Shown one piece after another: positions 28,371 to 37,791 of a DNA stretch of 64,000 nt. Within the stretch, counting starts at the first letter, position 1; the number at the start of each line of letters is the position of its first letter. Position numbers and translations under genes: made by a program. The DNA comes from Pantoea sp. Lij88 (GTDB lineage Bacteria > Pseudomonadota > Gammaproteobacteria > Enterobacterales > Enterobacteriaceae). A model generated the notes under the pieces. It searched no databases and was not told where the DNA came from. It was given only the letters and a program-made list of their open reading frames with translations. The stretch covers positions 496,001 through 560,000 of the forward strand of contig NZ_CP118267.1 in NCBI RefSeq assembly GCF_030062155.1. Reading direction: 5' to 3'.

Positions 28371-29333
28371 ATGTTAACTGAAGCGCGTGTCTATGCTTAC
28401 TCCGCCGTCTTAATGGGTTCGCCCATCCTGCTCAAACTCTTCGATGACAACCAGACGCTGGCCGGACAGGTTTTTCGCCTGATCAAACAGCAGGAGAACC
28501 TCTTTACGGTTAATCGCGCGGAATCAGAAGTGATGGCCATTAATCACGCGGCCGGACAGCACGCGGTGGTGGTCAGCCAGCCGGTGTTTGATCTGATCGC
28601 CTGTGCCCATGCGGTGAGCCTGCTACCCGACAGCCTGTTTAATCTGGCTATTGGCCCGTTGGTGAAGTGCTGGAAAATCGGCTTTCAGGGCCACAGCGTC
28701 CCGTCATCAAGCGATCTTCAGGCGCGCAGGGCGCTGACAAATCCGCAGGAGGTGATCCTTGATGCCGCAAGCCGCAGTGTCATGCTGACCCGGCCGGGGA
28801 TGGAGATTGACCTGGGGGCCATTGCCAAAGGCTATATCGCCGACGTAGTACAGGCGTTTTTACGCCAGCAGCAGGTCAGCAGTGCCCTGATTAATCTGGG
28901 CGGAAATGTGCAGACGGTGGGCGCGCCGCCCGAAGAAGCGGGCTGGGCAATCGGCCTGAAAAAACCTTTTGGTGAGGCCGATGAACTGATCGGGGTAATC
29001 GGCGTAAATAACCGTTCGGTGGTGACATCGGGTATCTATGAACGCTATTTCGAACTGGATGGCGAGTGTTATCACCACATTCTTGATCCGCGTAGCGGGT
29101 ATCCGCTGGATAACGAGTTGCTGAGCGTCACCGTGATCTCGGATCGTTCGCTGGATGGCGATATCTACACCACGCTCCTTTATGGCCTGGGCGTCGAAAA
29201 GGGCATTGCCTGCCTCGCCGACAAACCGGGCATTGAAGCGATCTTTGTGACCCGTGACAGGCAGGTGATCTGCTCGTCACAACGTCACTTTTCCTTTCAG
29301 TTACTGGACACGGATTACCGGCTGGTTCACTGA
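28371..29333 (+). CDS. apbE: FAD:protein FMN transferase (ApbE family)
   Basis: The protein has 320 residues. It lacks a lipoprotein signal, unlike the periplasmic ApbE forms, so it should act in the cytoplasm on the adjacent reductase. Family motifs are present: FNLAIGPLVKCW in the first half, EIDLGAIAKGYIAD, SSALINLGGNVQTVG (flavin/nucleotide site) and the metal-site segment HHILDPRSGYP with downstream SLDGDIYTTLL. ApbE cuts FAD and attaches FMN to a Ser/Thr in the D-x-x-[ST]-G-A-[ST] motif, which the preceding gene carries. Its last 7 bp overlap the 3' end of dcuR on the other strand. The ribosome site is weak. Confidence 0.93.
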   Translation: MLTEARVYAYSAVLMGSPILLKLFDDNQTLAGQVFRLIKQQENLFTVNRAESEVMAINHAAGQHAVVVSQPVFDLIACAHAVSLLPDSLFNLAIGPLVKCWKIGFQGHSVPSSSDLQARRALTNPQEVILDAASRSVMLTRPGMEIDLGAIAKGYIADVVQAFLRQQQVSSALINLGGNVQTVGAPPEEAGWAIGLKKPFGEADELIGVIGVNNRSVVTSGIYERYFELDGECYHHILDPRSGYPLDNELLSVTVISDRSLDGDIYTTLLYGLGVEKGIACLADKPGIEAIFVTRDRQVICSSQRHFSFQLLDTDYRLVH

Positions 29334-30046
29334 CAGTATTGTTTGAGTAAAGTGTGATACTCCGGCTGCAGGCGATAGCGGTAAACCGGACGCCCCGTCA
29401 CCCCATAATGAATGCTGGTGAACAGAATATTTATCTGCGCCAGCCAGATCAGGTATTTGCGGCAGGAGACGCGGGAGATGTTCACCTCGGTCGCCAGCTC
29501 ATCGGTAGAGAACTCGGTGCCCGGATGCGCGTCGATCCACAGGCACAGCGTGCGCAGTGTCTGCGGCGTTAATCCTTTCGGCAGGCGTTTCTGCTCGCTG
29601 GCGCCAGGCGGATTACCGTGTAACAGCTGATCAACGTCCGACTGTTGATAGAACTGATGATTATCCATCAGCGATTTTTTCTGTCGCCAGCCGGTCAGCG
29701 CCTCTTCAAAGCGGGCAAACTGGAATGGCTTGATCAGATAATCCACCACGCCATAGTTGAGCGAGGTTTTGATGGTGGCGGCATCGGCGGCCGACGAGAT
29801 AATAATTACATCAACCGGACGGCCTGCGCTGCGCAGTTCCGGCAGCAGGTCGAGACCGTTTTCCTGCTGCATATAGATATCCAGCAGGATCAAATCGATT
29901 GGCGGTTCGTCCTGCGCCAGCCGCTCCTTGGCCTGCTGTAAGGTTGAGGCGGTGCCGCAGCAGGTAAAGCCTGGGATCTGCCCGATATAGCAGCGGTTCA
30001 GCTCGGCTACCATGGCGTCATCATCGACAACTAACACATTGATCAT
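29327..30046 (-). CDS. dcuR: Response regulator DcuR (C4-dicarboxylate response)
   Basis: The protein has 239 residues, the same length as E. coli DcuR and colinear with it. I start at the ATG at 30046 (MINVLVVDDDAMVAELN). The receiver domain has acidic residues at 8-10, phosphoacceptor Asp56 in LILLDIYMQ and Lys106 in DYLIKPFQ. The C-terminal HTH of the CitB/DcuR type ends ISRVSCRKYLIWL...TGRPVYRYRL. With DcuS it activates fumarate respiration and C4-dicarboxylate transport genes in E. coli. The start overlaps the dcuS stop by 4 bp (ATGA), so the pair is translationally coupled. Likely local targets are the fumarate reductase and transporter promoters nearby. Confidence 0.95.
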   Translation of the reverse strand: MINVLVVDDDAMVAELNRCYIGQIPGFTCCGTASTLQQAKERLAQDEPPIDLILLDIYMQQENGLDLLPELRSAGRPVDVIIISSAADAATIKTSLNYGVVDYLIKPFQFARFEEALTGWRQKKSLMDNHQFYQQSDVDQLLHGNPPGASEQKRLPKGLTPQTLRTLCLWIDAHPGTEFSTDELATEVNISRVSCRKYLIWLAQINILFTSIHYGVTGRPVYRYRLQPEYHTLLKQYCQ

Positions 30047-31677
30047 TGGGTAATCATTCCTCTCTCCCACGGAAGTTGCACTAAGAATTGGGTAAACACA
30101 CCCGGTTCCGACTCGACACTGACGTTGCCGCCCAGGCTTTCGGTCTGCTGCTTAACCAGAAACAGTCCGACACCGCGATCGTCGCCTTTTGACGAGACGC
30201 CTCGCTCAAAAATGGCGCTGATCTGCGTGCCGTCAATGCCTGGCCCGTCATCACTCACTTCGCAGGCTAACCAGCCGTTCTGATAGTGCAGCATGAGGTG
30301 AATTTCCCCTTCGGTTTCCGGGTCCAGCGCCTCAAGCGCATTTTCAATTAAATTGCCCAGCACCGTGATCAGGACAGCGTTCTGCTCTTCGCTGCCGCAG
30401 TCGGGCAGAAAACTTGCCTCATCAATAATCAGCTGATGGCCTTCATCCGTCACCCGGTTGATTTTGCTGAGCAGGAAGCCGGCAATGATCGGCGATTTGA
30501 TCTTCTGCAGCAGTGATCCGATCTCGGTCTGATAGGCGTTAGCCGTTTTCAGGATGTACTCTTCCATCTGTGCATAATTTTTCATATGCAGCAGGCCCAG
30601 AATCACATGCAGCTTATTCATGAACTCATGGGACCGCTCTCGTAATGCATCGACATAGTTTACCATGCCGTCCAGACGCTGCATCAGCTGGCTGATCTCG
30701 GTCTTGTCCCTGAAGGTGGTCACGGCGCCGATAATGCGGTCACGACTGCGAACCGGCACGGTGTTGCTGATCAGAATGCGGTTGCCCAGCGTCAGCTCCT
30801 GATCGTGCCAGGCTATGCCCGCATGCAGCGCATCCTGCTGATGGCGGTGCATCACGCTCTCTTCGGCAATCAGATCGCCGCTTAACGGCATTTTGCGGGT
30901 AGTTTCATGTAACAGCTGCTGCGCCGCATGGTTAATCAGGCTGACGCGTGACTGATCATCGACCGCAATCACGCCCTCTTTAATAGAATTGAGAATCGCC
31001 TGACGCTGCTCGAACAGGCTGGAAATTTCGTGCGGCTCCAGCCCCAGCAGGATAGTTTTCAGTCGCCTCACCAGAATGAGAATGCCCAGCAGGCCCACAA
31101 TGCCGCCAAACAGGACGGTCCAGACAATATTCCAGCGGCTTTTGGCGATCTGCGCCGCCACATCATTCAGCGCGATGCCGATCGCCACCACGCCAATCTG
31201 CTGATGCTGTGCGTTATAGACCGGCGTAAACACCCTCAAAGCCTCCACCAGCACGCCATGATTGACCGCCACATTTTCCCGGCCCCCGAGCGTGGGGTAG
31301 ATATCATTGCCGACAAAATGTTTGCCAATCACCGCCGCATTCGGGTGGGAGAAGCGAATGCCTTTCATATCGGTGACCACCACAAACAGCAGCCCGTTGC
31401 GTTTGCGCGCCGCCTCCGCCACGGGCTGAATCTGGCTGCTGCCGTCCGGTAACAGCAAACCACGCTGCACTTCCGGCGAATCTGCCAGCGTGCGTGCCAC
31501 GGCCATCGCCTTATCTTTAAGATGTGCCTGCGCAAAATTATCGATCTGCACGAAATAGAGCAGATGGACAGCGAACAGGACGGTAATGATCACCGCAGTC
31601 ATCATCAGCGTGGTCAGGGTACTGAGTTTCATCGGTCGTTTAGTCACGGCATGTCGGTTCTGTGGTTGGCTTGTCAT
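30043..31677 (-). CDS. dcuS: Sensor histidine kinase DcuS
   Basis: The protein has 544 residues (E. coli DcuS has 543). Membrane helices lie at about residues 20-42 and 183-203 and enclose a periplasmic PAS (PASp) domain. The C4-dicarboxylate-binding residues of E. coli DcuS are conserved at equivalent places: Arg108 and His111 in IRFSHP, and Arg148 and Phe150 in LRVFTP. A cytoplasmic PAS follows at about 222-330. Then come the H-box LRERSHEFMNKLH with His350, an N-box NLIENALEAL and G-box DDGPGI. It senses fumarate, malate, succinate or tartrate and phosphorylates DcuR. It is divergent from mqo across a 306-bp gap. Confidence 0.95.
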   Translation of the reverse strand: MTSQPQNRHAVTKRPMKLSTLTTLMMTAVIITVLFAVHLLYFVQIDNFAQAHLKDKAMAVARTLADSPEVQRGLLLPDGSSQIQPVAEAARKRNGLLFVVVTDMKGIRFSHPNAAVIGKHFVGNDIYPTLGGRENVAVNHGVLVEALRVFTPVYNAQHQQIGVVAIGIALNDVAAQIAKSRWNIVWTVLFGGIVGLLGILILVRRLKTILLGLEPHEISSLFEQRQAILNSIKEGVIAVDDQSRVSLINHAAQQLLHETTRKMPLSGDLIAEESVMHRHQQDALHAGIAWHDQELTLGNRILISNTVPVRSRDRIIGAVTTFRDKTEISQLMQRLDGMVNYVDALRERSHEFMNKLHVILGLLHMKNYAQMEEYILKTANAYQTEIGSLLQKIKSPIIAGFLLSKINRVTDEGHQLIIDEASFLPDCGSEEQNAVLITVLGNLIENALEALDPETEGEIHLMLHYQNGWLACEVSDDGPGIDGTQISAIFERGVSSKGDDRGVGLFLVKQQTESLGGNVSVESEPGVFTQFLVQLPWERGMITQ

Positions 31678-31983
31678 GGGTGTTCAGCACGGGTGGGAGA
31701 TCGCCGGGAAACATACGCTAACTCACCGCATCAGTACAGTTTTAGCGGTCTGCGCGCGGGCAATCGCCGGATAACAATATTTGTGTTAGGGGATTGTATA
31801 ATTCAAAGGACGCCCTTAATGTGTGGTTAAAATATGTGAGCAATTCAGTAAGCCTTTTGTAATTAAAATAAGGATAAATTGCTATTTTTAATTTTATAAC
31901 TATTTTCACATTAACTCATAAATAACATTATTTTAAACTTTCGGGACTTTTTTTAACCAGTACCGTCTGAGCTGTAGATTAAA
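31678..31983. promoter_or_regulatory. Divergent dcuS / mqo promoter region
   Basis: This 306-bp AT-rich gap holds no credible gene. A degenerate CRP-like half site (ATGTGAGCAATTCAG, near 31834) and several TTAA-rich stretches near 31905-31940 could be CRP or ArcA contacts, but none is close enough to consensus to claim. Confidence 0.3.
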
Positions 31984-33633
31984 ATGATGAATTCAAAGAA
32001 CGTTATTCCCACCCTTTCCCTCGCGGCATTGTTAGTTTCCTCGGCACTTCATGCTGAAACGGCACCAGAAAAAACCGACGTCCTGTTAATCGGCGGCGGC
32101 ATTATGAGCGCCTCAATGGGCACCATGCTGGAAGAGCTGCAGCCTGGCTGGAAACAGATCATGGTTGAGAAGCTGGATGGCGTGGCGCTGGAATCCTCTA
32201 ACGGCTGGAATAATGCCGGTACCGGTCACTCTGCCAACATGGAGCTGAACTATACGCCTGAGCGTAAAGACGGTTCTATCGACGTCTCCAAAGCGCTGGA
32301 AATCAACGAAGCCTTTATGATTTCGCGTCAGTTCTGGAGTTCACAGATTAAAGAGGGCGTGATGCACGATCCACGCTCTTTCATCAACTCAACGCCACAC
32401 ATGAGCTTTGTCTGGGGCGACAACGTCGACTTCCTGACCAAACGCTATGCTGCGCTGCAGAAAACCGCGCTGTTCCAGGGCATGAAGTTCTCTACCGATC
32501 ACAAGCAGATCGAGCAGTGGGCACCGCTGGTGATGGAAGGTCGTGATCCACAGCAGAAAGTGGCCGCTACCTGGACGCCAGTGGGCACCGACGTTAACTA
32601 CGGTGAAATCACCCGTCAGTTGATCGGCAGCCTGAAGAAGAATGACAACTTCCGTCTGGAAACCTCGTCTGAAGTCACCGACTTCAAACGTAACGGCGAC
32701 AACTCGTGGCACGTCACCATTAAAGACGCAAAAAACGGCAACGAACGTGCTGTTGACGCGAAATATGTCTTTATCGGTGCAGGCGGCGGCGCGCTGAAAT
32801 TACTGCAGAAGACCGGCATTCCGGAAGCAGATAACTATGCAGGCTTCCCGGTCGGTGGTTCATTCCTCGTGACCGAAAACAGCGCGATTGCCGATCGTCA
32901 CCTGGCGAAAGTCTACGGCCAGGCATCTACCGGTGCACCGCCGATGTCCGTGCCACACCTGGATACCCGTTATCTGGATGGCAAACGCGTCGTCCTGTTT
33001 GGGCCGTTTGCGACTTTCTCCACCAAGTTCCTGAAAAACGGTTCGCTGTTTGATCTGCTGAGCACTACCACCACCCATAACATCGTGCCGATGACCGATG
33101 TGGGTATGGATAACTTCGATCTGGTGAAATACCTGATTGGACAGGTCATGCTGAGTGATGAAGATCGCTTCAAAGCGCTGCAGGAATATTATCCGGACGC
33201 GAAGAAAGAGGACTGGAAACTGATTCAGGCCGGTCAGCGTGTGCAGATCATCAAGAAAGATGCTGACAAAGGTGGCGTGCTGAAACTGGGCACAGAAATT
33301 GTGACCGATCAGCAGAAAACTGTTGCAGCCCTGCTGGGTGCTTCTCCTGGTGCCTCAACCGCCGCGCCTATCTCCCTGAGCGTGATGCAGAAACTGTTCC
33401 CGGAAGAGTTTAAGTCACCGGAGTGGCAGGCCAAGATCCACAAGATGATCCCAGGCTACGGTCAGAAGCTGAATGACAACGTGCCGTTGCTGCAGCAGGT
33501 CTGGAATGAGACCGCAGCGACCCTGCAGCTGACCACACCTCCTGTGATCAACATGGATGGCAAAGCGACAGACGCACCGGCTGCACAGCCAGAGAAGGCT
33601 GCGCCTTCAGCGAAACACGACATGGCGCTGTAA
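31984..33633 (+). CDS. mqo: Malate:quinone oxidoreductase
   Basis: The protein has 549 residues (E. coli Mqo has 548). After a hydrophobic N-terminus resembling a signal peptide ([13 protein letters not shown]), as in the E. coli protein, the FAD motif [14 protein letters not shown] appears. Further conserved blocks are [65 protein letters not shown] and [14 protein letters not shown]. It oxidises malate to oxaloacetate and passes electrons to quinone at the membrane. An Ala/Pro-rich tail ([17 protein letters not shown]) ends the protein. Two adjacent ATG codons (31984, 31987) are both possible starts. Its place beside DcuSR links malate oxidation to the C4-dicarboxylate block. Confidence 0.95.
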   Translation: MMNSKNVIPTLSLAALLVSSALHAETAPEKTDVLLIGGGIMSASMGTMLEELQPGWKQIMVEKLDGVALESSNGWNNAGTGHSANMELNYTPERKDGSIDVSKALEINEAFMISRQFWSSQIKEGVMHDPRSFINSTPHMSFVWGDNVDFLTKRYAALQKTALFQGMKFSTDHKQIEQWAPLVMEGRDPQQKVAATWTPVGTDVNYGEITRQLIGSLKKNDNFRLETSSEVTDFKRNGDNSWHVTIKDAKNGNERAVDAKYVFIGAGGGALKLLQKTGIPEADNYAGFPVGGSFLVTENSAIADRHLAKVYGQASTGAPPMSVPHLDTRYLDGKRVVLFGPFATFSTKFLKNGSLFDLLSTTTTHNIVPMTDVGMDNFDLVKYLIGQVMLSDEDRFKALQEYYPDAKKEDWKLIQAGQRVQIIKKDADKGGVLKLGTEIVTDQQKTVAALLGASPGASTAAPISLSVMQKLFPEEFKSPEWQAKIHKMIPGYGQKLNDNVPLLQQVWNETAATLQLTTPPVINMDGKATDAPAAQPEKAAPSAKHDMAL

Positions 33634-33647
33634 CCGCGACCTGACGT

Positions 33648-33686
33648 AAAAAAAGCCCGCACAGGTTAGCCTGTGCGGGCTTTTTT
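33648..33686. terminator. Bidirectional terminator between mqo and the VF530 gene
   Basis: An 11-bp perfect stem GCCCGCACAGG / CCTGTGCGGGC with a TTAG loop is flanked by a run of A on the left and six T on the right. It should stop both converging transcripts. Confidence 0.92.
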
Positions 33687-33703
33687 ATTGCTGTTTTTCT
33701 GCG

Positions 33704-34015
33704 TTACTCCGGCGTGTTACCGCGCCAGTTGCCCCACGGATTTTCCGCCGGAGCCTGTTCTGCGTCGTCAGCCGGTTCTTCACGCGTTACGGGTTGCGCG
33801 TTTAACGAAGCGAGATAGAGCGCTTCGACTTCAGCCCGTGCCCAGGGCGTACGGCGTAAAAATTTCAGGCTCGATTTAACGCTGGGATCGCTTTTAAAGC
33901 AGTTAATGTTTATCCGTTTACCCAGCTCCGCCCAGCCATACTGAGCGACCAGACTGTTAATCTGCATTTCCAGCGTTACGCCGTGCAGAGGATCTTTTGA
34001 GGTGTGTGCGTTCAT
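33704..34015 (-). CDS. VF530 family DNA-binding protein (DUF2132)
   Basis: The protein has 103 residues. The first 70 residues match the VF530 family pattern well: [56 protein letters not shown]. The family fold is a small helical DNA-binding module known from a Vibrio fischeri structure. Its physiological role is not established. The last 30 residues are acidic, Pro-rich and probably disordered. It stands alone, with a bidirectional terminator after it and a divergent MFS transporter 207 bp away. Confidence 0.9.
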   Translation of the reverse strand: MNAHTSKDPLHGVTLEMQINSLVAQYGWAELGKRININCFKSDPSVKSSLKFLRRTPWARAEVEALYLASLNAQPVTREEPADDAEQAPAENPWGNWRGNTPE

Positions 34016-34222
34016 CGTCTATCCGCCTGATTCAGTCAATGCCGCACATCCTGACAATCGTAAAGCGGTTGTGCAAGGACTGAAGGTGAAAAAGCGCTCT
34101 GGCGGCGTGTCATCGCTGTTTTTATGTGCCTGGGTTAACGCGACGGGCAGAAGAGTGCGCAGGCATGCAGCGATTGTGCTAAGCATAAGCAACTGATGAT
34201 GCACTGAAAAGGATCGCCTGCC

Positions 34223-35536
34223 ATGAGGGTACCTGCCGATAATCTGCTCAGCTCCGCCAGCCGTAAACGTGCTCTGCTTGCCGGTTCGGTGGGGAATTTC
34301 ATTGAATGGTATGAGTTTGCGGTTTATGGCTTTCTGGCCACCGTGATTGCACAGAACTTCTTCCGCCTGCAGGGGGAATCCGCGCTGACCGGGCTGCTGC
34401 TGACCTATGCGTCCTTCGCCGTCGCTTTTTTCTTCCGTCCGCTCGGCGCGATCATCTTTGGCCGGATGGGGGACCGCCTCGGGCGCAAACCCACGCTGAT
34501 TTTTGTGCTCATCATGATGACGCTGGCGACGGCCGCTATCGGGCTGGTTCCCACTTACGCCCAGCTGGGCGTACTGGCACCGCTAATTGTGACCGGTCTG
34601 CGTATTCTGCAGGGACTGTTCGCCGGGGGCGAGTATGGCGGGGCAGTGTCACTGATGACTGAGTTTGCACCGCGCGGTAAGCGGGGCCTGTATGGCGCAT
34701 GGCAATCCTTTACCGTGGCGCTGGGACTGCTGGCCGGTGCGGGCATGGTGGCGCTGCTCTCCGTGCTGCTGACGCCGGAGCAGATGCTGAGCTGGGGCTG
34801 GCGCATCCCGTTCTTTATCGCCCTGCCACTGGGCGCTCTGGCGCTCTGGCTGCGGGTGCAGATGGAGGAGACTCCGGCGTTTATACAGCAGCAGGCACAA
34901 CCTGTGGCAAAAGTTGACGCCAGCCTGGGCGACACGCTGAAAACGATTCTGCTGGGTATCTGTCGTCTGATGGTGTGGTCGGCAGCGGGTTACACCTGGC
35001 TGGTCATTATGCCGACCTACCTGCAGGCGTCGCTGCACACCGGCTTTAATCAGGCGCTGTTGATTGCGGTGATATCAAACCTCGGTTTTGCCGCCACCAT
35101 CATCCCGGCCGGGATGCTGAGCGACAGGATTGGCCGCCGCGCCGTTATGGTCTCAGCGGCGGTGCTGCTGCTGGTGCTCTCTCTGCCGCTGCTCAACGTG
35201 CTGCAGTCAGAGAGCAGTGGACTGCTGCTGAAAGCGCTGGTGGTGTTTATCGCGGGCGGGGTGGTCGGTTTGCTGGCCGGACCCGGCCCCGCGATGCTGG
35301 CCGAGATGTTTCCGACACGGGTTCGCTACACCGGGCTGGGTCTGGCCTATTCGCTCTCCAATGCGGTCTTCTCCGGCTGCGCCGGATTGATCATCACCGG
35401 GCTAATCAAAGAGACCGGTAATCCCGATATTCCCGCCTGGTATGTGATGGCGACGGCGCTTGTGAGTATCGTGGCACTGATGACGCTGAACAAAGATGAC
35501 CATCTGCGGCTGCTGGATGAGCCGCCGTCGCGCTAA
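34223..35536 (+). CDS. MFS transporter of the metabolite:H+ symporter (MHS) family
   Basis: The protein has 437 residues with twelve predicted helices. MHS family marks are present: GNFIEWYEFAVYGF in helix 1, FFFRPLGAIIFGRMGDRLGRKPTL after helix 2, RILQGLFAGGEYGGAVSLM in helix 4, GWRIPFFIALPLG, MEETPAF and the second-half MLSDRIGRRA. Characterised relatives (ProP, KgtP, ShiA, CitA) import osmolytes, 2-oxoglutarate, shikimate or citrate with protons. The exact substrate is not visible from sequence. A degenerate Shine-Dalgarno AAGG lies about 10 bases before the ATG. No catabolic gene is attached. Confidence 0.88.
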   Translation: MRVPADNLLSSASRKRALLAGSVGNFIEWYEFAVYGFLATVIAQNFFRLQGESALTGLLLTYASFAVAFFFRPLGAIIFGRMGDRLGRKPTLIFVLIMMTLATAAIGLVPTYAQLGVLAPLIVTGLRILQGLFAGGEYGGAVSLMTEFAPRGKRGLYGAWQSFTVALGLLAGAGMVALLSVLLTPEQMLSWGWRIPFFIALPLGALALWLRVQMEETPAFIQQQAQPVAKVDASLGDTLKTILLGICRLMVWSAAGYTWLVIMPTYLQASLHTGFNQALLIAVISNLGFAATIIPAGMLSDRIGRRAVMVSAAVLLLVLSLPLLNVLQSESSGLLLKALVVFIAGGVVGLLAGPGPAMLAEMFPTRVRYTGLGLAYSLSNAVFSGCAGLIITGLIKETGNPDIPAWYVMATALVSIVALMTLNKDDHLRLLDEPPSR

Positions 35537-35572
35537 GCAGTGTATCTGACAGTCTGCGCAGGCAACCTGCAG

Positions 35573-35599
35573 CCATCCCTTAGCCGGAATGGGTTTTTT
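35573..35599 (+). terminator. Possible terminator after the MHS transporter gene
   Basis: CCATCCC / GGAATGG forms a 7-bp stem with one mismatch and a TTAGCC loop. A G and six T follow. It lies 36 bp past the stop codon. The stem is weak but the T-run is good. Confidence 0.45.
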
Positions 35600-35724
35600 C
35601 AGGATGAAGAGAGGCTGAACACCTGATCGCGTTGATGAACTTTATGACCGTGCTTGTCGGCAATAATAATCACAGCCGCCATAATCAGGCCCAGAATAAT
35701 AATAAAAAGTTTACGCAGGAGCAT
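35599..35724 (-). CDS. Possible small membrane protein, 41 residues
   Basis: An ATG at 35724 opens a 41-codon frame encoding a short basic start (MLLRKL), one strongly hydrophobic helix of about 16 residues (FIIILGLIMAAVIIIA) and a polar His-rich tail (DKHGHKVHQRDQ). This layout is typical of single-pass small proteins that are often missed. There is no strong ribosome site (a GGAA about 10 bases upstream), and the frame is short enough to arise by chance. I do not recognise a family. It is antisense to nothing and fills part of a long gap, which favours it slightly. Confidence 0.4.
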   Translation of the reverse strand: MLLRKLFIIILGLIMAAVIIIADKHGHKVHQRDQVFSLSSS

Positions 35725-36264
35725 GAGCGATAATTTCCATGGTGTAAATGAATCCCGATCAACCGGAGCAGTCAGGCGGTTAATCAGGACGTTAATTAAT
35801 CAGGTGAGAGATTATTGCTGAAAGGCGCGCTGTTTTTTTTGATCGAAAACCAGATTCCGCTGCTTATGCGGGAATAATAGTGCGGTGCGGATTTGAAAAT
35901 AAACCTGCGCTAAACCAGGTGAATTCTTAAGTATGGATTTGGGTATGCTCAACGGACTGAAACGTCAGGCGCTGCGGGACTCTGGCGCATGCCGGGCGCT
36001 GTGCTGCGGCGGAAAACGTATTCCGTTGCGTGTAATAGTAGTCAGCTTCAGCCGGTCAGTGGCGAATATCGGGGCCGGCTTTTGTTTCCCTTAAAATAAG
36101 CACGTCAGTCGAGGCCAGGTAATTTATCCCGCCAGAAGGGCGCTTTCACCTTATCAGGAAGTTAACAGGCAAGATGAAAAACAAAAGGATGATAAGCTCA
36201 GCACGTTTGAGGTCGGTGACTCACTAATGACCTGCCTGATAGTGAAACAGAAGAGGCGCAGAAT
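35725..36264. other. Gene-poor stretch, possible small RNA
   Basis: No convincing gene is present. A 53-codon plus-strand frame (35933-36094) has no ribosome site and an unconvincing composition. AGCCGG (36050-36055) pairs with CCGGCT (36075-36080), followed by TTTGTTT. This terminator-like hairpin has no gene directly before it, so it could end a small RNA that starts in the preceding 150 bp. The direct repeat TTAATCAGG occurs twice near 35780-35805. Confidence 0.3.
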
Positions 36265-36266
36265 AA

Positions 36267-36290
36267 AAAAGGCGCCCTGAGGCGCCTTTT
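36267..36290 (-). terminator. Terminator of dat-ddc
   Basis: A 10-bp perfect stem AAAAGGCGCC / GGCGCCTTTT with a CTGA loop is followed on the minus strand by further T. It lies 20 bp past the ddc stop codon. Confidence 0.88.
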
Positions 36291-36310
36291 CGGGTGTGAC
36301 TTAAGTTCCG

Positions 36311-37777
36311 TTACACCAGTTGCTGTGCCGTGGTTTCCACCAGCGTCAGCAGCACTTTGATATCTTCCAGCGTCACAGTCGGGTTCAGCAGCGTCATCTT
36401 CAGACAGGTCACGCCATCATGCTCGGTCACACCGACGTTAGCGCGGCCTGACTCCAGCAGGGCATCACCGATACGCTGGTTCAGCAGGGCGATATCCGCA
36501 CTGCTCAGGTGAGCCAGATGCGCCGGACGATAGCGGAACAGCACGCTGGCCAGTTGCGGTTTCATGACCAGCTCCAGTGCAGGCTGCTCATCAACGTACT
36601 GTGCAACCTGCTGCGCCAGCGTCACACCGTGATCGATGATTTCGGCATACTGCTTCTGACCCAGCGCTTCCAGACCCATCCACAGTTTCAGTGCATCGAA
36701 ACGGCGGGTGGTCTGCAGCGATTTGGAGACCAGATTCGGCACGCCCTGTGCTTCATCGAACTCTGAGTTCAGGTATGCCGCCTGGTAGCGCATCAGCTCA
36801 TAGTGACGCGCTTCCTTCAGCAGGAATGCGCCACAGCTGATGGTCTGGAAGAACTGCTTGTGGAAGTCCAGAGTGATGGAGTCCACCAGCTCAATGCCAT
36901 CCAGATAGTCACGATACTTCTCTGAGAGCAGCAGCGCGCCGCCCCAGGCCGCATCGACGTGCACCCAGATGTTCTCTTCCGCTGCCAGCGCCACGATTTC
37001 ACGCAGGGGATCGATCGCACCGGCATCGGTGGTACCGGCCGTAGCAACAATCGCCAGAATGTTTTCGCCGTTGGCTTTGGAGGCGGCCAGCTTGTGGCGC
37101 AGGTCATCCATGTCCATGCGGGCAAAGCGGTCACATTTCACCTGGGTGACGGACTGATAGCCCAGACCCAGCAGCGCCATGTTCTTCTGTACGGAGAAGT
37201 GTGCGTTCTCTGAACAGAAGACTTTGATCTTCTTCAGATCGCCGGTTAAGCCATCCTGCTGAACAGAATGTCCCTGACGGGCAAACCAGGCGTCACGCGC
37301 CAGCATCAGACCCATCAGGTTGCTCTGGGTGCCGCCGCTGGTGAAGACACCCGCGTCGCCCGGCTGATAACCCACCTGGGTGCGCAGCCACTCGATCAGT
37401 TTCATCTCAATCAGGGTGGCAGACGGTGCCTGATCCCATGAATCCATGCTCTGGTTGGTGGCGTTGATCAGCACTTCCGCCGCCTGGCTGATAACCAGGC
37501 TCGGACAGTGCAGGTGCGCCACACACTGCGGGTGATGCACCGACAGGCTGTCTTTCAGGAAGTACTCAATGGCGCGTTCAATCGCGGCCTGGTTGCCCAG
37601 GCCCTGAGGATTGAAGTCCAGCTTGATGCGCTCGCGCAGCTCTGCGACGGTTTTTCCCTGATACATCTCAGGTTGTTCCAGCCACTTAACGACGGCCGCG
37701 CTACTCTGGGCAATCGCCTGCTGGTAGGCCTCGGTACTCTGTGCTGAGGCCGCCAGAATCGGGTTTAACCGGGACAT
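36311..37777 (-). CDS. ddc: L-2,4-diaminobutyrate decarboxylase
   Basis: The protein has 488 residues, starting at the ATG at 37777, which has GGAG 8 bases upstream. A TTG six codons earlier overlaps the dat stop and is less likely. It is a group II pyridoxal-phosphate decarboxylase. The PLP lysine is in SITLDFHKQFF, the aldimine-supporting HVDAAWGG block precedes it, and FTSGGTQSNLMGL binds the phosphate. The assignment to diaminobutyrate, not glutamate or aromatic amino acids, rests on the adjacent dat gene and overall likeness to Ddc of Acinetobacter and Enterobacter. The product, 1,3-diaminopropane, is a polyamine also used in some siderophores. Confidence 0.9.
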   Translation of the reverse strand: MSRLNPILAASAQSTEAYQQAIAQSSAAVVKWLEQPEMYQGKTVAELRERIKLDFNPQGLGNQAAIERAIEYFLKDSLSVHHPQCVAHLHCPSLVISQAAEVLINATNQSMDSWDQAPSATLIEMKLIEWLRTQVGYQPGDAGVFTSGGTQSNLMGLMLARDAWFARQGHSVQQDGLTGDLKKIKVFCSENAHFSVQKNMALLGLGYQSVTQVKCDRFARMDMDDLRHKLAASKANGENILAIVATAGTTDAGAIDPLREIVALAAEENIWVHVDAAWGGALLLSEKYRDYLDGIELVDSITLDFHKQFFQTISCGAFLLKEARHYELMRYQAAYLNSEFDEAQGVPNLVSKSLQTTRRFDALKLWMGLEALGQKQYAEIIDHGVTLAQQVAQYVDEQPALELVMKPQLASVLFRYRPAHLAHLSSADIALLNQRIGDALLESGRANVGVTEHDGVTCLKMTLLNPTVTLEDIKVLLTLVETTAQQLV

Positions 37778-37791
37778 TGCATTCACTCCAC

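Noticed and set aside
31834..31850. A CRP site upstream of mqo
   Set aside because: One half fits TGTGA but the other half is too far from TCACA.
35933..36094. A 53-codon plus-strand frame
   Set aside because: There is no ribosome site and the translation is not protein-like; its end overlaps a terminator-like hairpin, so an RNA reading is at least as likely.
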